From: UBA4416 sp943362175 | GTDB taxonomy: Bacteria > Bacteroidota > Bacteroidia > B-17B0 > Aurantibacillaceae | Length of the DNA stretch: 64,000 bases | NCBI GenBank assembly: GCA_943362175.1 | Contig: CALRIU020000004.1 | Coordinates: forward strand, 248,001-312,000 | Reading direction: 5' to 3' | Shown: positions 42,735 to 51,222 of the stretch, in pieces | How the letters are laid out: each line of letters opens with the position of its first letter | How positions within the stretch are numbered: the stretch's first letter is position 1 | Program-made: the position numbers and the translations under genes | The notes under the pieces: generated by a model | Database searches by the model: none | Seen by the model: the letters and a program-made list of their open reading frames with translations, nothing else | What the model was told of the DNA's origin: nothing

Positions 42735-43086
42735 GCTACAAAGCTAGATGTTTGCGCTGAAAAAGCAAATGCCGTTTAACCGCAGAGAACGCAGGGGGCT
42801 TTGCGCTAAGGACGCAGAGAAAATGTGCATTGTGTCCTGGCATGGGGCTATGCATTTTCCATATTTCTATGCGATTTAATAAATCCAGCTTCGCGGACTT
42901 TGCGCTTCTTTGCCTCTTTGCGGTTAATGAGAACTTTTAACATTCCTATGACACAAAAACACGTAATTCTACTTGTATGTTTCCTCAAGGGAATTTCTAA
43001 CATTGTAAATGCTCCCCCGCATGATCCTTCACTCTTGTCCGTTTTTAATCAGGATCTCTTTGCCGGCTGCATCAGGCCTGTGACTG
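42735..43086. other. Intergenic region with TTTGCGGTTAA-type repeat copies
   Basis: Between 42778 and 42822 lies AACCGCAGAGAACGCAGGG...TTTGCGC...GACGCAGAG. At about 42885-42930 is the inverse form CGCGGACTTTGCGC...CTCTTTGCGGTTAATGAG. These are two facing degenerate copies of the same dispersed motif found at 6010, 55950-56270 and 63030. No convincing gene is seen; short plus-strand frames here lack coding character. Confidence 0.6.
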
Positions 43087-44073
43087 TTATTGCCCTTCCA
43101 GGAAGGCAATCACCGCTTTGTTCAGGGCTTTGCGTTCTTTGAAATGCGCATCGTGCTTCGCCTTTGGAAACACCCGCAGGCGCGTGGTAGCAGGGTAGGC
43201 GGCATGTAAGGCCTTGCCTACCGACAGTGGGATGATACCGTCCTTTGCGCCCCAGATGAGGAGCGTGGGTGTTTTATCGAGCTGGTAGCTAGAGCGGCGG
43301 TACTGTTCCTCATGCGTCGCGAGGTAGTTCATCTGCAGATCGCGGGTGGCTTTGGTAGGTTGGAAAAAGTATTTAATAACTCTCCGTTTTAAGCGTTTGC
43401 CGGCAGGAAACCAGGAGGACATCACGGCCTGTTTCATGCCGTTGAAGCCTTCGATGGTAACGGGCGTGACGACATTGTTCATACCTGCTACGCCCACGGC
43501 GGTGGCGAGGCTATCGGCCATGTGTGCCGAGAAAAACTTCACCGGCCCGTCGATGATGATGAGCTTTTTTACATTCAGCTGATACAGCTCATTGTACATT
43601 GCCGCGCAGAGCCCGCCGTAGCTGAAGCCCATCACATGCAGGCTGTCGGCGATGCCTAAGCCTTGCAGCGCCTCATGGATCTGCTGCACCTGGAATTCCA
43701 CGGAGTAGTTCTGCGAAGCAGAGGTGCTCTCGCCAAAGTAGATGAGGTCAGGCAGGATGAGGTTGAAGTGCTTCGAGAGCGGCCCGATCTGGCTGCTCCA
43801 GTTGGTACGGGCATTGGCCCCCATGCCGTGGAGCATGAGCAGATAGGGCTTCTTCGGATTGTTGTTATAGCTGATGTGCAGGGTAGCTGCCGAAGTAGCG
43901 ATCAGCGTGTCGTGATGCACGTACTTATTTAAATGCTTGCGGGCGTAGGTATCCTGCCAGCGGAATAGGGCTGGTTGCTTTGTTTGGGCAAGGGCGGTAT
44001 AAAAAGGAAATATTAAGAGCAAGATCCAGCATTTAATTGATATGGATAAAGTTATAAGGCGGAAATGTAACAT
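43087..44073 (-). CDS. Alpha/beta-hydrolase fold protein, exported
   Basis: The 328-residue product has an N-terminal hydrophobic segment (about residues 12-29, ending in ALAQ), so it is likely periplasmic or lipid-associated. Hydrolase signatures: oxyanion loop MLHGMGANARTNW (about 80-92), nucleophile elbow GFSYGG with the catalytic Ser near residue 148, acid WGAKDGIIPL near 275, and histidine in AKHDAHF near 305. Esterase or lipase-type activity is likely but the substrate is unknown. It is divergent from the Detocs-like operon, with 56 bases between the start codons. Confidence 0.85.
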   Translation of the reverse strand: MLHFRLITLSISIKCWILLLIFPFYTALAQTKQPALFRWQDTYARKHLNKYVHHDTLIATSAATLHISYNNNPKKPYLLMLHGMGANARTNWSSQIGPLSKHFNLILPDLIYFGESTSASQNYSVEFQVQQIHEALQGLGIADSLHVMGFSYGGLCAAMYNELYQLNVKKLIIIDGPVKFFSAHMADSLATAVGVAGMNNVVTPVTIEGFNGMKQAVMSSWFPAGKRLKRRVIKYFFQPTKATRDLQMNYLATHEEQYRRSSYQLDKTPTLLIWGAKDGIIPLSVGKALHAAYPATTRLRVFPKAKHDAHFKERKALNKAVIAFLEGQ

Positions 44074-44129
44074 TTACTCCGGATAAAGATAAAAGAAAAT
44101 ATAATTACACAGATATATACTTACTTACG

Positions 44130-47100
44130 ATGTTTAGAATTATTGTTAGTCCTAAAGAGGATATTGATTTTGGAAAGAGATTTGCCCGAACATTGCATGG
44201 ACATATAACAGGGTTGCCAAAAGATAGGCGTCTTGCTTTTGCTCAACTGAAGAATCAGTTAGAATATCCTGATTTATGCCAAGCCGCTGATTTCGTGGAT
44301 AAAAATGTAAATGAAAAATTTAAACGTGCAATGTTTGGTAATCCGTTACCAAAAGAGTACAGAGATTTAGGCAACTGTGAAATTTCAGGATCGTCAGAAA
44401 ATATAATAACGGAAATTAATTGGACACTTATAAGCATAAGAAAATATACTTATGAAATAAAGCTGTTTCTAGTATATAAAGAATTTTACGAAAATAGTAT
44501 TTTGACTGGTGATTTTGTCGAGGCAGAGAAGTATCTTACAAAAATTGAAAAAGAAATATGTGTATCTCTATGGTCGCTTGAAAGCCGCTTTTTATTAGCT
44601 GAATATAAAGGTGGTACATCTGAGAATAAAGAATTTTTGAGCAAATTTAACGAAGAAAATGAAAGTGAATACTTTACTAAATCGCTGGCGCATTATTTAA
44701 GTATTCGTGCTGAAAAATCCTTATCTGTTGAACGTTACACTATTGATTTATACAATGCGTTAAATTCTCTAAAGACAGGTAAACGAAAACAACATATAGA
44801 CTATTATCTATTCAGTCTGTCTTTTCTAAATAACCTGACATTCGAAAACTATCCTGAAATAATCGCTTATAACTTTCAACATAGTGTAATCGATAAATAC
44901 ATGAATTTGAGAAAAATATTTTTTAGCCTTTTGACGATGGCGAACAATATGATTGATAGAGTCGAGGATGGTAAAGAGATAAAAGGTTATATTGTTAATC
45001 GGCTAAATTACATTTTAAGGAAAATTAATGATCCACTTCTATCCAAATTAAAATTGTTTGCAAGCGATAAAATTTTTCCGGCTTTTGATGAAACGAAAAG
45101 TATTAGAGAGATTTCGATCATAGATAAATATACAGCCGGACTTTATGCAGAAGCCGAAGAAGACTTGAAAGAGTTAATGTTTGAAAAACCTACACAGTTT
45201 GATTTATACATACTTTATACTAAAGTTTTGGTTTATCAAAAAAAAACATTTTCACCTATAGGAAAAAAGAATAGCATACAGAACTCTATTCTAAATGAAA
45301 TGTATAAAATTGTTTCAGTAAGTGTTGATCCTGTAGGAGCTGGAATGGTTTTAAGAAGAATTGCAAATAATCTTTCTAGCAATATTATAAGCTATGGGAT
45401 AATAGATTTTGTTAACCATCAGACGCAAGGTAAAAGCGATCGCAAACTATTTGCTCGATTGAGTTACAATACCGCTAACCCTATTATAAGTGAGATTTAT
45501 GCTGATCCGGTTTCGCAATTGAAATACCTCGAATTCCTGAAGTCAAAATTTCCCACTTCTTTATCTATTGACTTTTTATATAAAAAAATTGAGAACTCAG
45601 ATAATTTAATCAGTTTCGCTTCTATTATCCCCAAACCGAAATTTAAAGTTGAGCTAGCTAAAATATTTCAACAAAAAAAGGAGTTTGAAAAAGCTGCACA
45701 AATCTGGGATGATCTTATAAATGAAGATTCGGATATTCCAGTTATTGAAACTGCCATTAGGAATTTGTATAAATGTTATGAAGAGCTAAAAGAATATGAC
45801 AAGTGTATTAGCTTGTGGGTTAAAAGCTTTTTTTATAATCAGTTTATTGTCGATAAGATTGAAACAGCCCCGATTTTGGTTAAAATACAAGAAAGCCGAT
45901 TTAAAATAGTAAAACCAACTATTGATTTGCCGCTTTTTTATACCTTTAATAGCCCTGATGAAACAGATGTGCATACTGCTTTCGAAAAATTTAATTTAAG
46001 TGTGGGGTATTGTAAACCCTCGGAATTGCTTGATGAATTTGATGCTTTTGATAATCAACGGATTATATCGTTTTTGAAGTACACTTGTAGTCAAGAAATT
46101 TTAAAGCATTCTATCCATATTAATGGATCAAAAGATAGGTTAGAAGAAAGACTGAAGATACTAAACTTCCTTAAAGAAAAGGAACTAACCAGTACACGGT
46201 TTTATGAAGATGAAATAAAGAATATTACCAACATATTAATAATTCAAAAAGGATTACTCGAGCTGGATGAGAGTAAAATTTATGTAAATGAGCAAGGTAT
46301 AATTAATAACGAATTAAAGGAATTTGAAGCTGTTTATGAACGATTTAGGGCTATAGCTGCTTTAGGCGAAAAAGGGCAACTGAAAATTTTGAAAGGAAAT
46401 AACGGTAGCCGATTAGTGGCATTTGAATACAACGAAGAAACTTCAAAGTCTGGGAAAATAGAGTATTCAACAAACCCTGTTTATGATGTTTACAAAGAAC
46501 TATTTGATGCAATTAAAGAAAAATTTTTGCATAGTAAGTTTGGTATTGTAGCTTATTTAAGCACACGTATAAGGCACGGGGTGCTAATTGGTGAAATTCG
46601 CCCAATATTTGAAAAGCATAGACTTATTACACAAAAAGAAGCGGAATCCAGCACTTATAGAAAGAATCTTTATTGGGATCAGCAATATTTAGGTGAAAGT
46701 TTAATTAATAAAGCTCGTATTCAAGATTTGCTTAAGGACTTTTCTTATTCAGTTGACGGGTTAATATTTGACCTCATACAAAAGTACTTACAGGTTTATG
46801 ATGAAGAAAAAAGACCAGAAGGTTGGTTTAACTATGATTTTGATGAAGATGATCTTTTCTGGTTTTCGGTCAGAGCATTAAGTGTAGTCGGAGGTTTTAA
46901 TGGCTTTGCAAATGATACATTTGAAATACTTTGGGAAAAAACAGATAAAAATCTTACTGTTATACGACAAAAAATTCAATTTGATATTTCAAATATGTTC
47001 AATGAAATGTTTGAAAAGTTAGAAAGAGATATAACAGAAGTTTTAACAAACAACTCGCAAAATTTATTGAGATCGGTTCGGGATTGTTCTACTGAGGTTC

Positions 47101-47636
47101 AAACTGTACTGACAAGGGTAAGCGGTTGGTTTAAGCGTAGTGGAACAATTACCTCCGATTTTAAATTGGAAAACCTGATTGATATTGTAATGCAATATTG
47201 CAACAAATCTCGTCCGGGCCAGATAATAAGTTTAAAAAGAGATTTGCAATTTGATAAAACTATTAAAGGGGATTATTATACTCATTTTGCTGATTTAATA
47301 AGAATTTTTATTGAAAATATCTTGAAACATGCGGATGATAAAACGCCTGTAATTGAAGCAAGTATTGGTGCAAAAGAAAATCATGAAGAATTAGTGATAA
47401 CAATTGAAAACAGTATCACCAATATAGAAAGTGTTGCGGCTCTGAGAAATGTGGGCGAAGGAAACAATATACATCTTGAAAAATTGATTAGTGAAGGGAA
47501 ATCCGGCTTCCCTAAAGCATATAAAATATTAAGATCAGATTTGGCTTCTGATGGTAATACTTTTACTACCCAACTTACGCCGGAGAATAAATTTGTAATA
47601 TCAATATATATTAAAGCAGAACAGATAATTAAATGA
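44130..47636 (+). CDS. dtcA: Detocs-type sensor histidine kinase DtcA-like
   Basis: This is a 1168-residue cytoplasmic protein with no signal peptide or membrane segment. Most of it is alpha-helical. Residues about 505-570 read as TPR-like helical pairs (KFKVELAKIFQQKKEFEKAAQIW, YKCYEELKEYDKCISLW), and similar helices occur near 110-150. A conserved-looking YLSTRIRHGVL lies near 808-818. The C-terminal part (about 1045-1168) fits a histidine-kinase-type ATPase: N-box LIRIFIENILKHADD, then a LVITIENSI strand, then a lid/G-box-like GKSGFPKAYKILRSDL. The next two genes are receiver proteins joined by ATGA overlaps. This architecture (large TPR sensor kinase, lone receiver, receiver-PNP) is that of the Detocs anti-phage system, in which DtcA senses infection and phosphorylates its partners. 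The gene is markedly AT-rich relative to its neighbours, indicating transfer. The Detocs call rests on gene content, not on alignment. Confidence 0.82.
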   Translation: MFRIIVSPKEDIDFGKRFARTLHGHITGLPKDRRLAFAQLKNQLEYPDLCQAADFVDKNVNEKFKRAMFGNPLPKEYRDLGNCEISGSSENIITEINWTLISIRKYTYEIKLFLVYKEFYENSILTGDFVEAEKYLTKIEKEICVSLWSLESRFLLAEYKGGTSENKEFLSKFNEENESEYFTKSLAHYLSIRAEKSLSVERYTIDLYNALNSLKTGKRKQHIDYYLFSLSFLNNLTFENYPEIIAYNFQHSVIDKYMNLRKIFFSLLTMANNMIDRVEDGKEIKGYIVNRLNYILRKINDPLLSKLKLFASDKIFPAFDETKSIREISIIDKYTAGLYAEAEEDLKELMFEKPTQFDLYILYTKVLVYQKKTFSPIGKKNSIQNSILNEMYKIVSVSVDPVGAGMVLRRIANNLSSNIISYGIIDFVNHQTQGKSDRKLFARLSYNTANPIISEIYADPVSQLKYLEFLKSKFPTSLSIDFLYKKIENSDNLISFASIIPKPKFKVELAKIFQQKKEFEKAAQIWDDLINEDSDIPVIETAIRNLYKCYEELKEYDKCISLWVKSFFYNQFIVDKIETAPILVKIQESRFKIVKPTIDLPLFYTFNSPDETDVHTAFEKFNLSVGYCKPSELLDEFDAFDNQRIISFLKYTCSQEILKHSIHINGSKDRLEERLKILNFLKEKELTSTRFYEDEIKNITNILIIQKGLLELDESKIYVNEQGIINNELKEFEAVYERFRAIAALGEKGQLKILKGNNGSRLVAFEYNEETSKSGKIEYSTNPVYDVYKELFDAIKEKFLHSKFGIVAYLSTRIRHGVLIGEIRPIFEKHRLITQKEAESSTYRKNLYWDQQYLGESLINKARIQDLLKDFSYSVDGLIFDLIQKYLQVYDEEKRPEGWFNYDFDEDDLFWFSVRALSVVGGFNGFANDTFEILWEKTDKNLTVIRQKIQFDISNMFNEMFEKLERDITEVLTNNSQNLLRSVRDCSTEVQTVLTRVSGWFKRSGTITSDFKLENLIDIVMQYCNKSRPGQIISLKRDLQFDKTIKGDYYTHFADLIRIFIENILKHADDKTPVIEASIGAKENHEELVITIENSITNIESVAALRNVGEGNNIHLEKLISEGKSGFPKAYKILRSDLASDGNTFTTQLTPENKFVISIYIKAEQIIK

Positions 47637-48082
47637 AAATTCTATTTATAGAAGATCATCCCTACAAACTTGGACAGATTCTCAATTTTTTAAAAGAAAG
47701 TATTCCTACTGCTGATGTAGAAATAAGAAATTCATATAATAGTGGCTTAAAAGAACTCGTTTTGTATAATCAAAATTATGATCTACTATTACTTGATATA
47801 AGTATGCCTAACTACGACATATCAGCGGAGGAAAGTGGTGGTGAATTCTTGCCGATGGCGGGTAAATTAATCCTTAAAGAAATGTATTTACGTGAAATAC
47901 CTACAAAAGCAATAGTTGTTACGATGTACGGAAATTTTGAGGACGGTACAAAATTGGTTGAGCTCGATAAGACATTACTTAGGGAATTTTCTGATAATTA
48001 CATCGGTTACGTATATTTTACCGCTGCCAGTACTGAGTGGAAAACACAATTAAAAAAATTAATAGAAAAACATATCAAATGA
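47633..48082 (+). CDS. dtcB: Stand-alone receiver domain protein, DtcB-like
   Basis: The 149-residue product is a single response-regulator receiver domain with no output domain. Seen: the acidic pair E7-D8 in LFIEDH, the phospho-acceptor D55 in LLLLDISMP, and the beta-4 Thr in AIVVTMYG. The usual Lys after beta-5 (K-P) is not apparent; the equivalent stretch reads GYVYFTAAS. The end, STEWKTQL, matches DSEAWKDQL in the receiver of the next gene. In Detocs, DtcB is described as a phosphate sink that buffers accidental activation of the effector. Its ATG overlaps the dtcA stop, and its TGA overlaps the dtcC start (ATGA in both cases), giving tight stoichiometric coupling. Confidence 0.85.
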   Translation: MKILFIEDHPYKLGQILNFLKESIPTADVEIRNSYNSGLKELVLYNQNYDLLLLDISMPNYDISAEESGGEFLPMAGKLILKEMYLREIPTKAIVVTMYGNFEDGTKLVELDKTLLREFSDNYIGYVYFTAASTEWKTQLKKLIEKHIK

Positions 48083-49332
48083 TTAGAATATTAGTAGTAG
48101 AAGATAACAATGCAAAGCAGGACAATATAAAGAGTACTATATTGGATGTAGGTAATATTAAGGAAGATGATCTGATAATTGTAAATTGTGTTAAGGAAGC
48201 AAAAAAACTTTTATACGAAAATTACTTTGATTTAATGATTTTGGATTTGGTTCTTCCAGTAGAGGTCGATGATGATGCAGAAGCAAAAAACGGAATCGCT
48301 TTTTTAGAAACAATTCACAATAGTCCGTATATTAAACCACCTATTTACATTATAGGTTTATCGAGTCACAGTGATGAAGTAACTAAATTTAGAGAACAAT
48401 TCACAAAACGACTTTGGCATTTGATCGAGTATCAGGCAGATTCTGAGGCGTGGAAAGATCAACTAACAAATGTGATATATCATTTGGTGAAAACCAGAGA
48501 ACAATTTATAAAGCAAAGTCTTAAGCAAAATTTGTTTGATATTGCCATTATAACTGCTTTACCAGTTCCTGAATTAGATGCTGTTTTAAAGCTAAACGCT
48601 GGGCAATGGGAGAAGTTTAAAGTGCAAGGTGATGTGACGCAATATTATAAAACTGTTTTTACTAAAGATGGCAAAAGTAAAACTATAGTTGCTGCTACTG
48701 CTGATCAAATGGGAATGACGGCATCGGCACATTTAACAACTAAAATGATTTTGTATTTTAAACCTCAGTATATTATTTCAGCCGGTATAGCGGCTGGATT
48801 AAAAGAGCGGGATTTAGGTTTTGGAGATATTCTAATTGCTGAGCAATCCTGGGATTACGGAAGTGGTAAAATAGTTGAAGTAGCGAAGGATGGTAATGAT
48901 GTAATTGCAGATGTAGCTTTTCAACCTGATACAAGGGATATACAATTGTCTGCTGATTTAAAAGCAAAAGTAACAGCATTTAAAATGTCGAACACGAAAG
49001 TTCTAGACTCAATACAAAACGATTGGCCGGGCGATAAACCAGCAACTAAATTGCAAATGCATCTAGGGCAAATAGGAAGTGGGTCCTATGTTATATCCAG
49101 TGAAGAAAAATTAAAGAGCATTAAGGATAGTCATAGAAAATTACTGGGGGTAGAAATGGAAACTTATGGTGTTTATTATTCTGCTGAACATAGTTCAGAG
49201 CCTCAGACAAAAGCTATTTCAATGAAGTCTGTTTCTGATTATGGGGATGGAACTAAAAACGATAAATATCAGAAGTATGCTGCATATACTAGTGCGACCT
49301 TAGTATATCATTTTATTCTAAATGAATTGTAG
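48079..49332 (+). CDS. dtcC: Receiver-PNP fusion, Detocs effector DtcC-like (ATP nucleosidase)
   Basis: The ATG at 48079 overlaps the dtcB stop (ATGA) and begins MIRILVVEDN; an ATG at 48037 inside dtcB would add 14 residues ahead of beta-1 and is rejected. The 417-residue product has a receiver domain (about 1-140; acidic pocket E8-D9, phospho-acceptor D56 in LMILDLVLP). A nucleoside phosphorylase/nucleosidase domain follows (about 153-417): DIAIITALPVPELDAV, QMGMTASAHLTT, the glycine-rich SAGIAAGLKERDLGFGD, ribose-binding GVEME (357-361) and a catalytic Asp in SVSDYGDG (D387). This is the arrangement of the Detocs effector. In the described system, receiver phosphorylation activates the PNP domain to cleave ATP into adenine and ribose-5-triphosphate, halting phage growth. 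Activity on ATP is inferred from context. Confidence 0.88.
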   Translation: MIRILVVEDNNAKQDNIKSTILDVGNIKEDDLIIVNCVKEAKKLLYENYFDLMILDLVLPVEVDDDAEAKNGIAFLETIHNSPYIKPPIYIIGLSSHSDEVTKFREQFTKRLWHLIEYQADSEAWKDQLTNVIYHLVKTREQFIKQSLKQNLFDIAIITALPVPELDAVLKLNAGQWEKFKVQGDVTQYYKTVFTKDGKSKTIVAATADQMGMTASAHLTTKMILYFKPQYIISAGIAAGLKERDLGFGDILIAEQSWDYGSGKIVEVAKDGNDVIADVAFQPDTRDIQLSADLKAKVTAFKMSNTKVLDSIQNDWPGDKPATKLQMHLGQIGSGSYVISSEEKLKSIKDSHRKLLGVEMETYGVYYSAEHSSEPQTKAISMKSVSDYGDGTKNDKYQKYAAYTSATLVYHFILNEL

Positions 49333-49515
49333 TTAACGGGTAAACTTGAAATAATGATTACGATTATACAAGTTTAGCAGAATTTTTCGTGGATTGCAAT
49401 GTTTGCTGCCACAAATCCATAGATTTGTTTCCTTATCAAAAATATTAGCTTCTTTGCCACATCCTGCGCAAGCAATAGAGGCTTTATAGATTTCATATTT
49501 TTTATTAATATCCAT
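49333..49515 (-). CDS. Small four-cysteine (zinc-ribbon-like) protein
   Basis: The 60-codon frame is on the strand opposite dtcC, and its stop codon directly abuts the dtcC stop. The product has CAGC (Cys16, Cys19) and, 15 residues later, CGSKHC (Cys35, Cys40), a spacing that fits a small zinc ribbon. It ends basic (NRNHYFKFTR). It shares the AT-rich composition of the Detocs-like genes, so it may have arrived with them. The start ATG (49515) is followed by DINKKYEIYK. No family was recognised, and such a short frame could be spurious. Confidence 0.5.
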   Translation of the reverse strand: MDINKKYEIYKASIACAGCGKEANIFDKETNLWICGSKHCNPRKILLNLYNRNHYFKFTR

Positions 49516-50440
49516 ATATGTGCATTGTAGAAAATGATTCTCAATTAGGATCAGCTTTTTACTTTAAATGATAATAGACAATCAAAATTTAAACCAATTC
49601 AAATAATTAGAAACCTCAATGTTATGCATCTTTTTCACGTATAAGTTTTGAAATTACGATATTTAAAGATCGTAACTGGTTAGTATCTCATTGCCACAGA
49701 TTTACAATCTATTACCAGAAAACAAAACAGATGCCAATAAGGTATAATCACGTTAAACAATTTTTCCCCGCTCCGTAGGATTTTTTAATCCTGCGACATA
49801 ATTCACCGCTGTTTTCATTCAGTCTTCCGAAAAATCGCTTTAGCCCATCGCTTGTTTATTTCAACCTTCCAATTGAAATCATTCAGTTTATTAACAGATT
49901 GTTGCAGCCCAGCACTGTTTTATCAGATTTACCGGTCAATTTGTTTAATCTTCCAATGGATTGTTGCAGTCCGCCACTTTTTTATAAAATCCACCAACAG
50001 ATCAGATCTGTTTTTCGAACGTTTTGCACAGTCGGTTGATGCGTTGATACAATCCATTGATGAATTTACCCCGTCTTTCAACCGATCGCTCAAACCGTTC
50101 CATGTTCTTTGTTCCACTTGCTTAAAATTCTCATCCAATTGTAGGATAAAAACAACCACTTATGAAGTTCCGGCCCCTTACGCAATACCCTGGCACACTT
50201 CTCGTTATATAACCAATAGCATCCGTAGCACGCTCAGCGTCCGGAAACACAGAGGTCAAAGTGGTGTCATAAAGGTTTCGCTCCGTTGAATCGCTTTTAT
50301 ATATGGCAAGATCTTAACCCGGTTTTCGAAGTCGGTCCCTCATCCAAAAAACAAAAGCTTCGTCACGATCCGTCGTGGTAAAACCGAAGTCGTCCAAAGG
50401 CAAAAAGCCGCTTCAGCATCCATTTTTAAATTTAGTAATT
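49516..50440. other. AT-rich region without a secure gene; degenerate duplication
   Basis: The first 250 bases are strongly AT-rich, like the Detocs-like genes, and may mark the end of the transferred segment. At 49861-49935 and 49946-50005 two related stretches share CTTCCAAT, GATTGTTGCAG(C/T)CC and a following TTTTAT...ATTTACC/ATCCACC. A 145-codon plus frame (49852) and a 76-codon minus frame (49929-50159) overlap this duplication. Neither has a recognisable domain, and I do not call them. The promoter of the gene at 50441 must lie near the end. Confidence 0.5.
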
Positions 50441-51034
50441 ATGAATACCGTTAAAGTAGCCGTGTATGTGAGCGGACTCACTGTATCCGGTTTGATCAAC
50501 AAAGCACGACTGGTGACCCAGCGTGTCACCGATAACCCCACTGTGTTTACGAACTGTGCCGTCATCAACCCGAAAGTGATTCAGGCAATCACCGATCTGG
50601 AAGCCGCGCAGGCCGAAACAGGGGATGGGGCCAAAAGTAAAATAGCCTATATGCATGACAAGCAGCAGGAGCTGGAGAAGCTGATGGTGACTCTTGGCCG
50701 CTACATCGAAGAGGCAGCCAATGGTGACGAAAGCATTGTGCATCTGGCAGGGCTTGATGTGGTGAGCCGGTCTGCACCGGCAATCCCCGATTTCAAAGTA
50801 GAGCAGGGCGATCATGCCGGTTCGGTGAACATCAAAGTCAAATCCCGCAGACAAAAAACCATGTACCGCTGGGAGCATAGCAGCGATGCTGTTTCCTGGA
50901 TCAGCGACGGCGTGACGGGCGTGTGCAAAACCACCATCGCCGGCCTGGGCAAAGGCGTCTACTGGTTCCGCGTGATCCTCATCGATAGCAGCGGCGAGCA
51001 TGAGCAGGCAAGGCAGAGCTTTGCCGTGAATTAA
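50441..51034 (+). CDS. Protein with helical N-terminal half and fn3-like C-terminal domain
   Basis: The ATG at 50441 (MNTVKVAVYVSGLTVSGL) is preferred to an in-frame ATG at 50375, which would add 22 low-quality residues. The 197-residue product has no signal peptide. Residues about 1-110 are mostly helical (EKLMVTLGRYIEEAANGD). Residues about 118-197 form a fibronectin type III-like sandwich (PDFKVEQGDHAGSVNIKVKSRRQKTMYRWEHSSD, TTIAGLGKGVYWFRVILID). Short fn3-tailed proteins like this occur in many Bacteroidota with unknown function. It stands alone and ends in a good terminator. Confidence 0.72.
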   Translation: MNTVKVAVYVSGLTVSGLINKARLVTQRVTDNPTVFTNCAVINPKVIQAITDLEAAQAETGDGAKSKIAYMHDKQQELEKLMVTLGRYIEEAANGDESIVHLAGLDVVSRSAPAIPDFKVEQGDHAGSVNIKVKSRRQKTMYRWEHSSDAVSWISDGVTGVCKTTIAGLGKGVYWFRVILIDSSGEHEQARQSFAVN

Positions 51035-51075
51035 GCAAGCACGGGAACGTTCCATCATCTTATGGAACGTAGGGG

Positions 51076-51104
51076 AGGAGAGGCCGCAAGGCTTCTCCTT
51101 TTTT
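51076..51104 (+). terminator. Rho-independent terminator after the fn3-like gene
   Basis: A stem of AGGAGAGGCC (51076-51085) with GGCTTCTCCT (51090-51099, one G-T pair) closes a GCAA loop and is followed by TTTTTG. The dispersed CTTCGGCTCCGCTCAG motif follows at about 51119-51134. Confidence 0.88.
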
Positions 51105-51222
51105 GTATTCATTCGGGGCTTCGGCTCCGCTCAGCCGCCGAATGCCTCACTCCGCCCGATTTGTAATCCTGTGGCAGTAACAGTCAAAACCATTTTCACC
51201 AATTTTATATTATCTTAGCTCC

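Noticed and set aside
48037..48078. Earlier start for the receiver-PNP gene
   Set aside because: It would lie inside the upstream receiver gene and add residues before the first receiver strand; the ATGA overlap at 48079 fits better.
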